Assembly: GCF_020497125.1 (NCBI RefSeq)
Contig: NC_059082.1
Coordinates: 47,514,524 to 47,578,523 of the forward strand
Origin: Mauremys mutica
Taxonomy: Eukaryota > Chordata > Testudines > Geoemydidae
Length of the DNA stretch: 64,000 nt
Reading direction: 5' to 3'
In this document: positions 9,931 through 21,404 of the stretch, in pieces
How the letters are laid out: every line of letters starts with the position of its first letter
Numbering within the stretch: the first letter of the stretch is position 1
The notes under the pieces: generated by a model
Databases searched by the model: none
What the model was told of the DNA's origin: nothing
Seen by the model: the letters and a program-made list of their open reading frames with translations, nothing else
Program-made: the position numbers and the translations under genes

Positions 9931-10019
9931 CCCTCCCCACCCCGCAAGTCTGGCTCCCGTGCGGCGGGGCCGGACTCGTCCATGCCTCCCACCCGGGAAA
10001 GAAAGTCCGCCTCACTACA
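9931..10019 (-). mobile_element. Residual 3' internal end of a second family A unit
   Basis: Right of the middle LTR the minus strand reads RNase H end (ADFLSRVGGM), purine tract (GGGGTGGGGAGGG), then the LTR: the order expected in front of a 3' LTR, not outside a 5' LTR. The right edge is TGTAGTGAGGCGGAC, the LTR start, fused to RNase H through shared bases GCGGAC. Best read as an outer 5' LTR whose body was deleted, next to the target duplication GTAGG (10020-10024). Confidence 0.8.
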
Positions 10020-11486
10020 GTAGGGGATGAGGTCGTGGTGTTGAAGGCGCTCTAGCAGTGGCATAGCCAGGTTCTAACATCAGGGGGAGTGAACACACAA
10101 AAAAAAGGCGCCACCCGACATACCAAATTAGTAATTACATACTTTTAAATTTATTATACATATTTATTTGTACTTAAAATAAAAACACAAGAATGATCCA
10201 GCCACGGAAGGGTTTGCACAGTTGGCATTTCACAGGAGAACTTTAGATTTAATTTCTAGAATCTAAAGTATATCTAAGTATAATGACAGAATACAGTAGT
10301 TTATAATTGTCACAGGTTTAAAAAAAATACTGGCCATTTTTTCCAGTTACTAATTTCATTTTAAAAATCAAATCAGTGAAATGCACTTTATTTATAATAG
10401 ATAGTAATACTAAAGCCACCAAAAACACATGACAAATACAAGTTTTATGAAAATTGGTGAGCAAAGATCTCATAGTTTTTCAGGGTTGGACAAAGCAGTA
10501 ATTTCCCTTAAAGTAGCTTTATTCATGGGCTTTTTTTAAAAAAACAAAAGACATCTCTACGACACAGGTTGGCAGTCTAACATTTTTGAAACACTGAGCA
10601 CTGAAAGGTAGGGTTTTTAACCAATTTAGGCCACACACACCCACACACCCCACCACAAAAAGCCCTCTTCCTGCTTTCCTATCACCAATTCTGTTACTAC
10701 AGGAATAAAATCTAGACATCCCATAAAATAGCTAGTTCCACATTGTTCTTTAAACCTCAGATCAGAGAAATGCAGCTTTGCATTTGAGATACTATATGAT
10801 TGTAGTATATTTTGCACTGCCTGCATCTACACTGACATCAGGAGAGGAGAGGAGAGGAAGACAAGACTGTCTCTAGCATATATGATTTTTAAAAAAAGGC
10901 GAGACACACCCACCCACTATCAATGCAACAAGAAGGGAGAACAGTAACTGGGGCCAAGAAAGAAGATGCAATGAAACCCTCCTGTACCCACAACTGATAT
11001 CTGAAGAGCATGTCACTCTGCAGATCAAAGAAAGAAAGAGCAGTCAGTATTCAGACAGATAGGATCCTTATGCCCTATATAGGAGAAGTGCACTTTCTAA
11101 GGCCTTGTCTACACTACAAGACTATTTCGAATCAACTTAGTTCGAATTTGTGGATTCGACCTTATGAAGTCGAATTTGTGTATCCATACTAAATACACTA
11201 ATTCGAATTTCTGAGTCCACATTCACGGGGCCAGCGTCGACTTTGGAAGCGGTGCACTGTGGGAAGCTATCCCACAGTTCCCGCAGTCCCCGCTGCCCAT
11301 TGGAATGCTGGGTAGATCCCCCAATGCCTGCTGGGGGGAGAAATGTGTCAAGGGTGGTTTTGGGTAAGTGTCGTCATTGAACCGTCAATCACAACCTCCC
11401 TCCCTCCCTCCTTGAAAGCGCCTGCGGGCAATCTGTTCGTGCACTTTTCTGGTCAGTGACAGCGCGGACGCCACAGCACTGCAAGC

Positions 11487-11866
11487 ATGGAGCCCGCTGC
11501 AATCATCGCCATTTTCTCCTCCTCGCACTTTATCGTCCACCTCTTCCACAGTCAGCTGATGAGAAATCGGGCTACTTTTCAATGGTGCTGCAAGCACTGG
11601 GGGACCATAGGGGACGTTTTGCAAACATCAACGTCGGGTGGCCGGGCAAGGTTCATGATGCGTGTGTTTTCAGGAACTGTGGGCTGCTCAGATGCCTGCA
11701 GGAAGGTAGTTTCTTCCCGGACCACGAAATAACTGTTGTGGATGAGCAGATTCCTAAAGTCATCCTCGGGGACCCAGCCTGCCCGCTAATGCACTTGCTC
11801 ATGAAGCCCTATACAGGCGCCTGGGACAGCGACAAGGAACTCTTCAAATACCAGCGAGCAGCGTGA
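11487..11866 (+). pseudogene. Harbinger transposase, internally deleted
   Basis: Starts MEPAAIIAIF at 11487; a frame change follows within the first 80 bases and the frame then reads through GYFSMVLQALGDHRGRFANI, GWPGKVHDACVFRN and VILGDPACPLMHLLMKPYTG, which are the central and D-containing motifs of HARBI1-like DDE nucleases. The N-terminal third including the first catalytic aspartate is missing, and the frame stops at QRAA before the final catalytic region. It cannot be active. Confidence 0.85.
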
Positions 11867-12737
11867 CCTGTGACTGTTCAGTTTCTTTACAGAGAAGCTG
11901 AACCTGCCCCTGTTTCTTTACCCACTGACTGTTGACTCTCCTCTTCGGTTACATACCCTGTTCACCCCGTTTCCCCCACTTCCAACACACGTGTAAACAT
12001 AAAATACATGTCCCATTGTTACTGAAGAAAGGTTTCTTTATTCATGACTTTGCGTTAAAGGGTTGAAACTGGGAGGCAGACTGTGCTGGGTAGGGTGTGC
12101 GGTGATGTAAAGACCGCCTCTAAACTCAATGAATGACAGGCTCCTGCTCCTAGAGCGGTCCGCAGTGCCGGAATGCTTCTTTCAACGGAGCCTGCCATCC
12201 CTCTTTTTCAAATTCTGTGTGCGGGGGGATATGTGACCTTGTGGCGGAGGAGTACGGATACAGATTCGTTTGCTGCGTGACTCAGCGGTCCAGGACAAGG
12301 ACCGCTGTATAAGATCTGTAACCGCCCTCCCCCGCTACAAAGTCACATCCCCCCCGCCCACACAGAACCTGGAAACCACCTCCCATACCGACCATGGTGC
12401 CTACTGACTGCACTGTGTGTGTGACCCGCTGCTGATCCTGCCCCCGTGTCTGTACCCTGGGAAAGGTGACTGTCCTATGCAATTAACAACCCCCTTCCCC
12501 ACGCCCCCCATTCAAACACAGTCTTCTTTGAAAAAACATGACGGAAACAGTAATTAACAGCAAAGTATTTTTATTACTTAAGTAGACACTCGGGGGATGG
12601 AACTGGGATTGGGACTTGTGTGAGTCCGGAAGGGAACGACTTCTGCAAATGTAGGGTATGAGAGCTTTTTGGTACTTGAGCACTCTGTTGGGGTGCAGTG
12701 ACAGTTTACACGGCCTCTGGCGCCCCTCCTTCTGGTT

Positions 12738-15510
12738 ATTTTGGGTGAGGGGGGTATGGGACTTTGTGGCGGGGGAGGGCAGTTGCAGATACACTGCAGG
12801 GGGGCTCTGTGCTCCTGCGGTCCTGCAGAACATCCACAAGGCGCCTGAGCGTGTCCGTTTGCTCCCTCACTAGTCCAAACATTGTTTGAGTCGCCTGCTT
12901 GTCTTCCTCACGCCACCTCTCCTCCCGTTCGCTGTGTGAGCGCTGGTACAGAGAGACGGTCTCCCTCCACTGGCTCTGCTGGTCCGCCTCGGCTAGGTAG
13001 CAGCCCATACGTTCATCGAACATCTTGTCCCTTGTCTTTTTCTTTCTCCGCCTAATCTTTGCCAGCCTCTGCGAGGGGGATGCTGTGGCAGGTCTGGAGA
13101 CAGTGGAAGCTGTGAGATGGGAAACAGGGAGTGAATTCCTTGCAAAGATACATTTTTGCAAACGATTAACTGAGTCTAGGCTGTCTCTGTGAATTCTGGG
13201 TTGAGACCCCTGTGCCTGCTGGGGCAGAAATCATTTTCGCGGTGGATTCTGGGTAAATGTCGCCAGTCATTCCTTCCTCCGGGAAAGCAACGGCAGACAA
13301 TCATTTCAAGCCCGTTTTCCCAGAATTGCCCTGGCATACGCCATAGCATGGCAACCATGGACACTGTTTTGCCTTTTGTGTATGTCACCGTATGTGTACT
13401 AGATGCCGCTGACAGAGGCGGTCCAGCAGCGCTACACAGCAGCATGCTTTTGCTTTTGCATGACAGCAGAGATGGTTACCAGCCATATTGTACCATCTAC
13501 CATACCATAAATTGGTAATAAGATGGTAATAAGATGGGCATGGTTACCTGTCCTTTTGCACTGCCCCATTTGGGGCTGTCATAAGTGCCCCTGGCCGAGC
13601 AGCCAGGGGCGCAAAAGCAAAAATTGGGAATGACTCCCTGAGTCAATCCCTCCTTTTTGGTATCTAAAAATAGAATCAGTCCTGCCTAGAATATGGGCAA
13701 GTGTACTAGAGAACCACTGTATCAGAGAACCAGAGAGCACAGCTGCTCTGTGTCAGATCCTGCATAGATTATGAGCTGTATGCTATTCACAAGGGGTGCT
13801 CCTGCAATAACCCCACCTGTTCATTCCATTCTTCCCCAGCCTTCCTGGGCTACCATAGCATTGTCCCCCAACTTGTGTGATGAAGTAATAAAGAATGCAG
13901 GAATAAGACACAGTGACTTGTTAGTGAGAAATGAGTGGAAGGCAGCCTCCAGTTGCTATGATAGTCCACATAGGACATTAAGGAGTGTGGAGGAGAGGAG
14001 CCCAGCATCCTGCTGCTAGTCCAGGGGCAATTGAATCTTTTCTTTACACATGAAGGGTGGGGGCTGATGAAGCTCAGCCCCCTGTTGCTATGATGACGAT
14101 GGTTACCAGCCATATTGTACCATCTACCAGGAAAAATTAGGTTCACCTGACACTGGGGAACCTGACAGATAGTAGTCGGCATGGTTACCAGTCCTTTTGC
14201 ACTGCCCCATGTGGCAATAGGCTGATGATGAGGACGGGTACCAGTCATTTTGTACCATCAGCCATCCATAGCGTGGGGGAAGCAAGGATGTTGGTGTTGA
14301 GTGCTGCACCATCGCGTCTATCTGCAGCATTCAGTAAAGATACGGTGACATGTAAAAGAGTCAAGAGAGGATTGTTTTCCCTTTCACTTCTGGGGGTGGG
14401 TGGGGGGGTGCGTAAATTGCCGAGCTATGCCCTGACCCACCGCGGACACTGTTTTTGTCCCTAGAAGCATTTGGAGCTCAGCCAAGAATGCAAATCATTT
14501 TTGGAGACAGCAGGAACTGTGGGATACCTTGCGTCCTCAGTCCCCCCTCCCTCTATGAGCGTCCATTTGATTCTTTGGCTTTCCGTTACGCTCGTCTCGC
14601 AGCAGCGTGCTGAGTCTCTGCTATGCCGTCTGTCCGGAGATTTTTTAAAAATACTTTGGACCAGGCGTAACATTACAGTAATTCCCCTAATTAGATGCAT
14701 GAGTCTCCTAGCGAGATCACCGTGAGGACGGGCACTGAAGGAGATAGAGAGCGCATGCTGCGTGAAATCTATCACGAACCACGGACCGATGCAGCCGTGG
14801 TCGGGGAGGCAATGCTCCGTGAATACCGCATGAAAGCCTCGCGGGGAAAAGGGTGCTATCACGGAGCACCCAATAAGGCAGCTCTCCCCAGGAACCTCCT
14901 GCTGATGCTTATCGATTAATGGAAGGAGAGCTTCGTGGAGATCTCCCAGGAGGATTTCTGATCTGTCACCATATATAGAGAGACCTCCTTCTCACACACT
15001 TCAGATTCCTGTTATATTAAGAATAAAAGTTAACATGGTTAAAGCACTTACCGACTGCTCCTTCCCCTGATTCAGGCTCCGGGTTCATGGCCGGGGAGGG
15101 TTGGTAGGGGATCTCCGTGACGGTGATGAATAGATCCTGGCTGTCGGGGAAACCAGCGTTGTAAGCGCTCTCGCCTGCCTTGTCCTCCACAAACACTTCC
15201 TCATCTTCCCCGTCCGTGAACATCGTCGAGGAACTGTCCGTCGACACTGTCCCATCATCAGAGTCCATGGTCACTGGTGGGGCACTGGTGGCAGGCTCCG
15301 TAGCGTCCGTTTGCCGCTTTGATTTTTTGGTAGCCTTGTCTGGGGTCCTTGGTTTTCACGCGGCGATGCGTTGCATGACGGCTGTATCCTCTGTCTGGAT
15401 CATGGCTTTGGAGACCTTCTCGTAGGTCTTTGCATTCCGTTTGTTGGAGCGCAGCTCTGAAAGCACAGACTCCTCGCCCCACACACTGATCAGATCCAAG
15501 AGTTCCCGGT
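12738..15510 (-). pseudogene. Harbinger Myb/SANT-like gene, two exons
   Basis: Exon 1 is about 15510-15052: LLDLISVWGEESVLSELRS starts a trihelix Myb/SANT-like domain, followed by an acidic serine/aspartate segment. It ends in a good donor (GTAAGTG). Exon 2 starts at 13109 after a pyrimidine tract and CAG, joins in phase and runs to a stop near 12738 through a basic block (KIRRRKKKTRDKMF) and a glutamate/arginine-rich coiled coil. Two frameshifts (near 15395 and 15320) and loss of the end of the SANT domain inactivate it. In Harbinger elements this protein binds DNA and helps import the transposase. Confidence 0.8.
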
Positions 15511-15967
15511 CAGTCTATGCCGGGTCCCTCTTTCTATTCAGAGATTACATGAACTCCTCTGCTGGAGAGCTCTGCATTGCTGCCGGTGCTGCTGAGCTCG
15601 CCCCGATGTCCAACCACAAAATGAGATTCTAACTTTCCAGAAAGGAAAAGGAATTCAAATTTTCCCGGGTCGTTTCCTGTGTGGCTGCTCAGAGCATCGA
15701 AGCTCGGACTGCTGTCCAGAGCGTCAACAGAGTGGTGCACTGTGGGATAGCTCCCGGAGCTACTAAGTTCGATTTGCATCCACACCTAGCCTAATTCGAG
15801 CTAGCCATGTCGAATTTAGCGTTACTCCACCTGTCGGGGTGGAGTACCAAATTCGAACTAAAGAGCCCTCTAGTTCGAATTAAATGGCTTCCTGGTGTGG
15901 ACGGTTGAGCGGTTAGTTCGAATTAACGCTGCTAAATTCGAATTAAAGTCCTAGTGTAGACCAGGCC

Positions 15968-18079
15968 TAAGTAAACTGCAGCAGTTTCCCAACAGAGTTT
16001 TCTTATGGACTTATTTATTAAGCAAAAATTAAGATTAGGAGTCTGATTTAAATTATGTAAATTTTCAGTTTTAGTTAACTGTGGAACTATTGCAGTTACC
16101 GGTACTTTTATTTTACTCCCGCCTTCATAAAAAGCTACAGAGTTATAACAGATAATTACAAAGACTAAAGTACATGCTTTAATATAATTAGAATCAGGCC
16201 ACCCAAGATGAAAACTACACCATGGAAGAGTCCTACAACCAGGTATTTGAGGCCAATCCCTTTATCAATGGAATCCTCAACCAAAATGTGAGGAAGGAGA
16301 AGAGTACACCTAACTTTTGACAATAATTCAAGGTCATCCAGCCACCAAGACGACCAGCACCATTCATATTCTGGTTTTAGATAAAACACCTGATCTTGCC
16401 TACACCATAGAAACCTTCCTCCCTCCAAGCCTACACCCCACTACACCCTTTGGCAATAAAGTAACCATTAAACAAGTTCTGAATCAGTCTTTCTTCCCAA
16501 TTTAGTTTTAACAAAAAAAGCTGCAACGTAAGTAGCTGTGGGAGATGACAGTACAACTACTAAGTATCAGTGGGGGAAAAGTGTGCTAGTAATGTCCTGG
16601 ATATACTGGTCTGTTAAGTGTTATTGCTTTTAATATGCTAATACAAAGACTGTAATAGAGTATTAATGTCCCAATGTACTGTAGCTTGTTTTAACTTACC
16701 ATAATACTAGAAGTGGTGCATGTGAAAAGTGTCTTAAAAGCTGACACTACAGCAGTGATATTCCCAAGCCTGCATGCATAGGGCTGGGGGTGGGGAAGGG
16801 GAGTGCATCTAGGTATAAGTAACATCTCTCATACCAAACAGGAACTTTTCCACAGTTCATTGCAATTTGGAAGTGTGATTATTATACCCTGTCTTACAAA
16901 CACCATTACATATGTACAAGGTCAATAATTCCCCTCCCCATATATACAGAGGGTGGACGAAAGGAAATATCCCCATGATTTTGGGTATGTTTATTCTGGA
17001 AAAAGGAGGTGTAATTTCCGGCTTGTGTAGACATACCTGTGCTAGCACTGACCAAGCTAGTGTGCTAAAAATAGAAACGGAGCCACAGTGGTGCAAGGGG
17101 CTAGCCATCCTGAGCTGGAGGATTCTGAAGGGCTTGGGGTCTAGCAGAATTGTGACATCAGAGAGCAAGAGCCACAGCCCTTTGGATAAGAAGAGATTGG
17201 TGCAGAACCCAAGGCTTTGCCAGACACTCAAGGTGGAAGAGGTCTGTGCAAGGCCCCAGCATGCCCTCCCTCATCAGCAGGTAGAAGCCATACCCTCCCG
17301 CCCTACCCCGCCCAACTCTCTGCTCCTCCAAGGAGACCTCCAGTAGGAACAGGGGAGAGCAGACTGTTTCTAAAGGTAACAAATGTAGACAAAAAATTAA
17401 GGCCCCAAAGGCTTTTTTAAACATCTTGAGGCAGCAGGGAGGGCCCAACCCTTCCCTCCCCTCCCCGGCACTGCGTGTTGTGGGAGGGGAAGGCAGCTTG
17501 AAAACATTTTAAAAGACACCTTCAAAACTAAAGCCAACCTATCAAGAGTCCAGGCTGCAGACAGCACCCAGCACAGTGCAACTCAGTGATGCCCTCAGTG
17601 GGGCATCTCTGCAGCAGTCAGAGAAGAGAGCTGAGACTGGAAAAAGCAAGATGCAGAATGACAGAGTACCCAGGACACAGGGTCTGGGGATGGCACCAGT
17701 TCCCAACTGGGCGGGGGGCTTAACAAGGTCTGGAGAGTAGCATCTTTCCCAAACTCTCCTAGCCCCCTGCAAAACTGGGCTTACCCTGCCTAAGGGAGGA
17801 AGGGCTCCATCAGGGGAACTCCTTCTGCTACATAAACTCAGCAGTCTCTGCTGGGCCCTAGGCTGGGAGGGACAGGGGAGGGTGCTGCTACGGGGTGGCA
17901 CTGCCATGTCAGTGACAAAGGGGGGCCCTCAGCTCTTTTCCTGCCTCCCCCCTCCGGATCACACAGCCTGGTAAAAGCAAGAAGGTAAATAAAAAAAGGT
18001 GCTACATAAAAGCTGTGGCCAAAGGTTCCAGCCCATGTGGCCAGCACATACTGAGAAGAGCCCAGCTGGTGCTATAGGC
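15968..18079. other. Anonymous interior of the hAT element
   Basis: About 2.1 kb between the Harbinger and a nested hAT. AT-rich at first, then mixed. No coding region, RNA gene or repeat was recognised; short ORFs show no family pattern. Confidence 0.4.
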
Positions 18080-18653
18080 CAGGGGTTCTCAAACTGGGGG
18101 TCAAGACCCCTCAGGGGGTCACAAGGTTACTACATGGGGGGTCGTGATCTGTTAGCCTCAGGGCCGGCTCCAGGCACCAGCCGAGCAAGCTCGTGCTTGG
18201 GGCGGCAGATTCCAAGGGGCGGCATTTGCTGCTTTGGCCGCCCCCGCAGGTTTTTTTTCTTTTTGGTTCTCTGCTCCGGCCGCCCTGTAGGGGGCAGCAG
18301 TGCAAAGGAGAGGAGCACCCTGCTGGGAGCGGTGCCAGGTCTGTAGCAAGCGCGGCAGGGCAGCGGCGTCCTTCCCAGCCTGCCCACCGGAGCGGCGCGG
18401 AGCCCTCCTGGCAGGCAGCGTGGTTTGTTCATCCTCCCCCCGCTGACCCTTCATTGCTCCGGCCAGCCCGCAGGTGTTTTTTTGCTTGGGGCGGCAAAAA
18501 AGCCAGAGCCGGCCCTGGTTAGCCTCCACCCAAAACCCCGCTTTGCATCCAGCATTTATAATAGTGATAAATATATTAAAAAGCGTTTTTAATTTATAAG
18601 GGGAGGCTTGCTATGTGAAAGGGGTCACCAGTACAAAAGCTTGAGAACCACTG
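18080..18653. mobile_element. Small hAT element with nested hAT
   Basis: Ends CAGGGGTTCTCAAACTGG and (inverted) CAGTGGTTCTCAAGCTTTTG. Flanks CTATAGGC and CTATCGGC match at 7 of 8 positions. Interrupted by 18159-18517. Confidence 0.85.
18159..18517. mobile_element. Nested non-autonomous hAT
   Basis: Inverted ends CAGGGCCGGCTCCAGG and CAGGGCCGGCTCTGG, flanked by the perfect 8-bp duplication GTTAGCCT (18151-18158, 18518-18525). No coding capacity. A similar tail (GCTTGGGG.GCAAAAAA, GGCCCTG) recurs near 36713-36748. Confidence 0.9.
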
Positions 18654-18659
18654 CTATCG

Positions 18660-19840
18660 GCTAAGGGCTGACTCAGCAGACCCAGGGTTCATCTTGGTGG
18701 ACAGAGCTCACCCATCTCTCTGCTTGGGGGCCACACAGGCCCACTCCTGCTACCAGTCCTTGGAGTCCAGCCAGGGAGGCAGCTGCCAGTGAGTGCGATC
18801 ACAGGGGTGGGACTGTCCCCATGACCAATCCCCTCCAGGCAGTTCCATGTACAGGCTGAGTTCCCCAGCAGTACAACAGAGCGAGCTCTCCCGCACAGGT
18901 ACACAGATTGTGCTCTCCTGCAGCTGCATTGTCAATTATCCAACCCCCTGCATTCCTTGCCCCCCTGGGACCCCTGCCCCATCCACCCCCCTTCCCTGTC
19001 TCCTAACTGCCCCCTGCCACCCCATCCAACCCCTCCTCATTCCTGACGGCCCTCCCAGGACCCCTGCCCCATCCAACCACCCCTTCTCCCTGTTCCCTGA
19101 CCACCCCCGGAACTCCTACCCCTGACTGCCCCCTGCCGTCCCCCCCCTTCCTGACTGCTCCCCCAGGACCTCTGCCCCCATTCAACCCCCCCGCTCCCTG
19201 CCCCCATTCAATCCCCCCCCCCCACACACACTCCCTGCCCCCTTACCGTGCTGCCTGGAGGTGGCTGGTGGTGCTACAGCCGCGAGACTATGCTGGAGCT
19301 GGGCCACGCCACCGCCATGCAGCGCCTGAAGCACCGGGTCAGGCCGAGCTCACAGCCCCCTGCTTCCCTCTAATCGGCGCAGGAAGCCTGGGAGGGCTCA
19401 GAAGCAAGTGGCAGCTTCGCGCTCAGGCCCAGGGAGGCGGAGGTGGAGGGGAGGTACGTGAGCTGGGGCAGGGAGCGGTTCCCCTGCACACCCGCCCCCG
19501 GGTTACCTGCTGCAGCGCAGGCAGCCCCCCTGCCCCAGCTCACCTCGGCTCCGTCTCCGCCTCGCTGGGCCTGAGCGTGAAGCCACTGCTTGCTTCTCTG
19601 CCCTCCCAGGCTTCCCACACGAACAGCTGATTCACGGGAAGCAGGATGGGGAGGGAGAGAAGCGGGGCGGAGCGTGTAGAGGAGGAAGTGGAGATGAGCT
19701 GGGGCTGGGGGGTGGGGCTGGACCCACCAAATTTTCCCCGTGGGTGCTCCAGCCCCGGAGCACCCACGGAGTCGGCACCTAAGGCACCACTTTTGGATAA
19801 TGTGCTCAGAGGAAGCGGCCACTCCCCTGCTCCTCACCAG
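18660..19840. other. C-rich to GC-rich right arm of the hAT element
   Basis: 18940-19240 is strongly C-rich (repeated CCCCTGCCCC patterns); 19260-19700 is GC-rich with partial inverted similarity (GGGAGGGCTCAGAAG versus CTTGCTTCTCTGCCCTCCC). No gene supported. Confidence 0.5.
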
Positions 19841-20019
19841 CTATACTACTGCGCTCTAGGCCCATAAAATGGAAGCGTCGTGGGAAGGGCCATTCACAGT
19901 TCAAGAGCGCCTGGGAGCTGTTAACTATCTCATAGCATCCCCCACCTCAAACCTAAAGTGTACCATGTTAATTCTCTAAAGCCCTTTTATTCCAGAGAAT
20001 TAAAGGTTTGTCAGTTTAC

Positions 20020-21015
20020 AGCCCAGGGAGGAGATGATGCTGAATGGCCTGAAGGTGTCTACTACAAAGGAAAAAGTGATGGTGGCATGGAAGAGGTGAA
20101 CCTCTCCATGCCCTTGGACATATGCAGTGACAGCAGATCAAGGCGCTGTGCAATAGCTTCGTACCAATGTTCTCAGCCACTCCAGGATGGACCGAACAGG
20201 AATACCACTCCATTGACACAGGTAATGCTCGCCCAATTAAAGCCCAACCTTACAGGGTGTCTCCTCAAGCCAAAACTGCTATAGAACGGAAGATCCAGGA
20301 CATGCTACAAATGGGTGTAATCTGCCCCTCTAACAGTGCATGGGCATCTCCAGTGGTTCTAGTTCCCAAACCAGATGGGGAAATACGCTTTTGTGTGGAC
20401 TACTGTAGGCTAAATGCTGTGACTCGCCCAGACAACTATCCAATGCCAAGCACAGATAAGCTATTGAAGAAACTGGGACGTGCCCAGTTCATCTCTACCT
20501 TAGACTTAACCAAGGGGTACTGACAAGTACCACTAGATTAATCCACCAAGGAAAGGTCAGCCTTCATCACCCATGTAGGGCTGTATAAATTTAATGTGCT
20601 CCCTTTCAGGCTGCGAAATGCACCTGCCACCTTCCAAAAACTTGTAGATAGTCTCCTAGTGGAATTGGGAGAATCTTCAGTTGCCTACCTTGACAACGTG
20701 GCCATCTTTTCTGATTTATGGGCAGAACACCTAAAGCATCTACAAAAAGTCTTCAAGCGCATAAGAGAGGCAGGACTAACTGTTACAGCTAAGAAGTGTC
20801 AAATAGGCCTAAACAAAGTAACATACCTTGAACACCAGGTGGGCCAAGGAACTATCAACCCCCTACAGGTCAAAGTGGATGCTATCCAAAAGTGGCCTGT
20901 CCCAAAGTCAATAAAACAGGTCCAATCCTTCTTAGGCTTGGCCAGATATTACAGGCAATTTGTACAGCACTACAGCCAAATCACCGCCCCACTGACAGAC
21001 CTAACCAAAAAATAG
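20020..21015 (+). pseudogene. Family B reverse transcriptase
   Basis: After the integrase tail (19852-20015) and a short linker, the plus frame gives the RT: KTAIERKIQDMLQMGVICPS, VVLVPKPDGEIRFCVDY, FISTLDLTKGY, then the catalytic box as AYLDNVAIFSD near 20690 with the second catalytic aspartate changed to asparagine (YLDN), and FLGLARYYRQFV. Stops at 20521 (tryptophan to TGA) and 20539. RT follows integrase on the same strand. Confidence 0.9.
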
Positions 21016-21227
21016 CAGCCAAATGCAGTTCAGTGAACTAAAAAGTGTCAAAGGCCTTTAACCAGCTTAAAGCAACGATCATGTCTAACCCTGTGCTAAG
21101 GGCCCCAGACTAACAAACCTTTCCTAGAACAGTACAGATCTGTTTACACGCAGATGTCGGGACTCAAGCAGTCACGACCACGTGTTAATGGACCGCAGGT
21201 TAAGAGAGCCATGCTGAAATATCTTAA

Positions 21228-21280
21228 GATATCTATATCTATCCATCTATCTATACACACACACACACACACACACACGT
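21228..21280. repeat. Compound microsatellite (ATCT)n(CA)n
   Basis: Tetranucleotide ATCT/CTAT repeats run into about 12 CA dinucleotides. Confidence 0.9.
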
Positions 21281-21404
21281 ATAATTATCTAGGATTACAT
21301 ATGTATTCACAGCGTCCCAAATACTGCAGGCCTATCTGTTAATGGCGCTTTACAAGAATATAAATTCAAATGTGTAATCCAATAAAAACATTACTACTAC
21401 TACA

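Larger units (their letters stand above)
1663..10019 (-). mobile_element. Family A Gypsy (Gmr1-like) retrotransposon, tandem/composite copy
   Basis: A minus-strand LTR retrotransposon with LTRs at 1663-2537 and 7000-9930 and, beyond the right LTR, a leftover 3' internal piece (9931-10019). GTAGG at 1658-1662 and 10020-10024 is the 5-bp target-site duplication of the whole block. Read on the minus strand the order is LTR, primer-binding site, gag with SCAN-like capsid, zinc knuckle and protease, integrase, reverse transcriptase, RNase H, C-rich (plus strand) purine tract, LTR. GC content is clearly higher than in family B. Several stops and frameshifts make it non-autonomous now. Confidence 0.92.
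11101..15967. mobile_element. Full-length Harbinger transposon
   Basis: Terminal inverted repeats GGCCTTGTCTACACTA (left) and TAGTGTAGACCAGGCC (right end), with subterminal TTCGAATT-rich stretches at both ends. The 3-bp duplication TAA (11098-11100, 15968-15970) is the Harbinger/PIF signature. It carries both genes of the superfamily: a broken DDE transposase on the plus strand and a Myb/SANT-like gene on the minus strand. Between them (13180-15000) motifs such as GGTTACCAG...TTTTG recur; no further gene was recognised. Confidence 0.93.
10056..19851. mobile_element. hAT element with 8-bp duplication, carrying nested elements
   Basis: Left end CAGTGGCATAGCCAGG at 10056; the right end, read inward, is CAGTAGTATAGCTGGTGAGG, ending at 19851. 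CGCTCTAG (10048-10055 and 19852-19859) is a perfect 8-bp duplication, the hAT signature, inside the family B integrase frame. No hAT transposase was recognised, so this copy is non-autonomous. It contains the Harbinger 11101-15967 and a nested hAT pair at 18080-18653. The left arm (10056-11100) is AT-rich with no gene seen. Confidence 0.85.

Noticed and set aside
18190..18530. ORFs of 100-120 codons that could be small genes
   Set aside because: They fall inside nested non-autonomous hAT elements with 8-bp duplications and show no conserved pattern.
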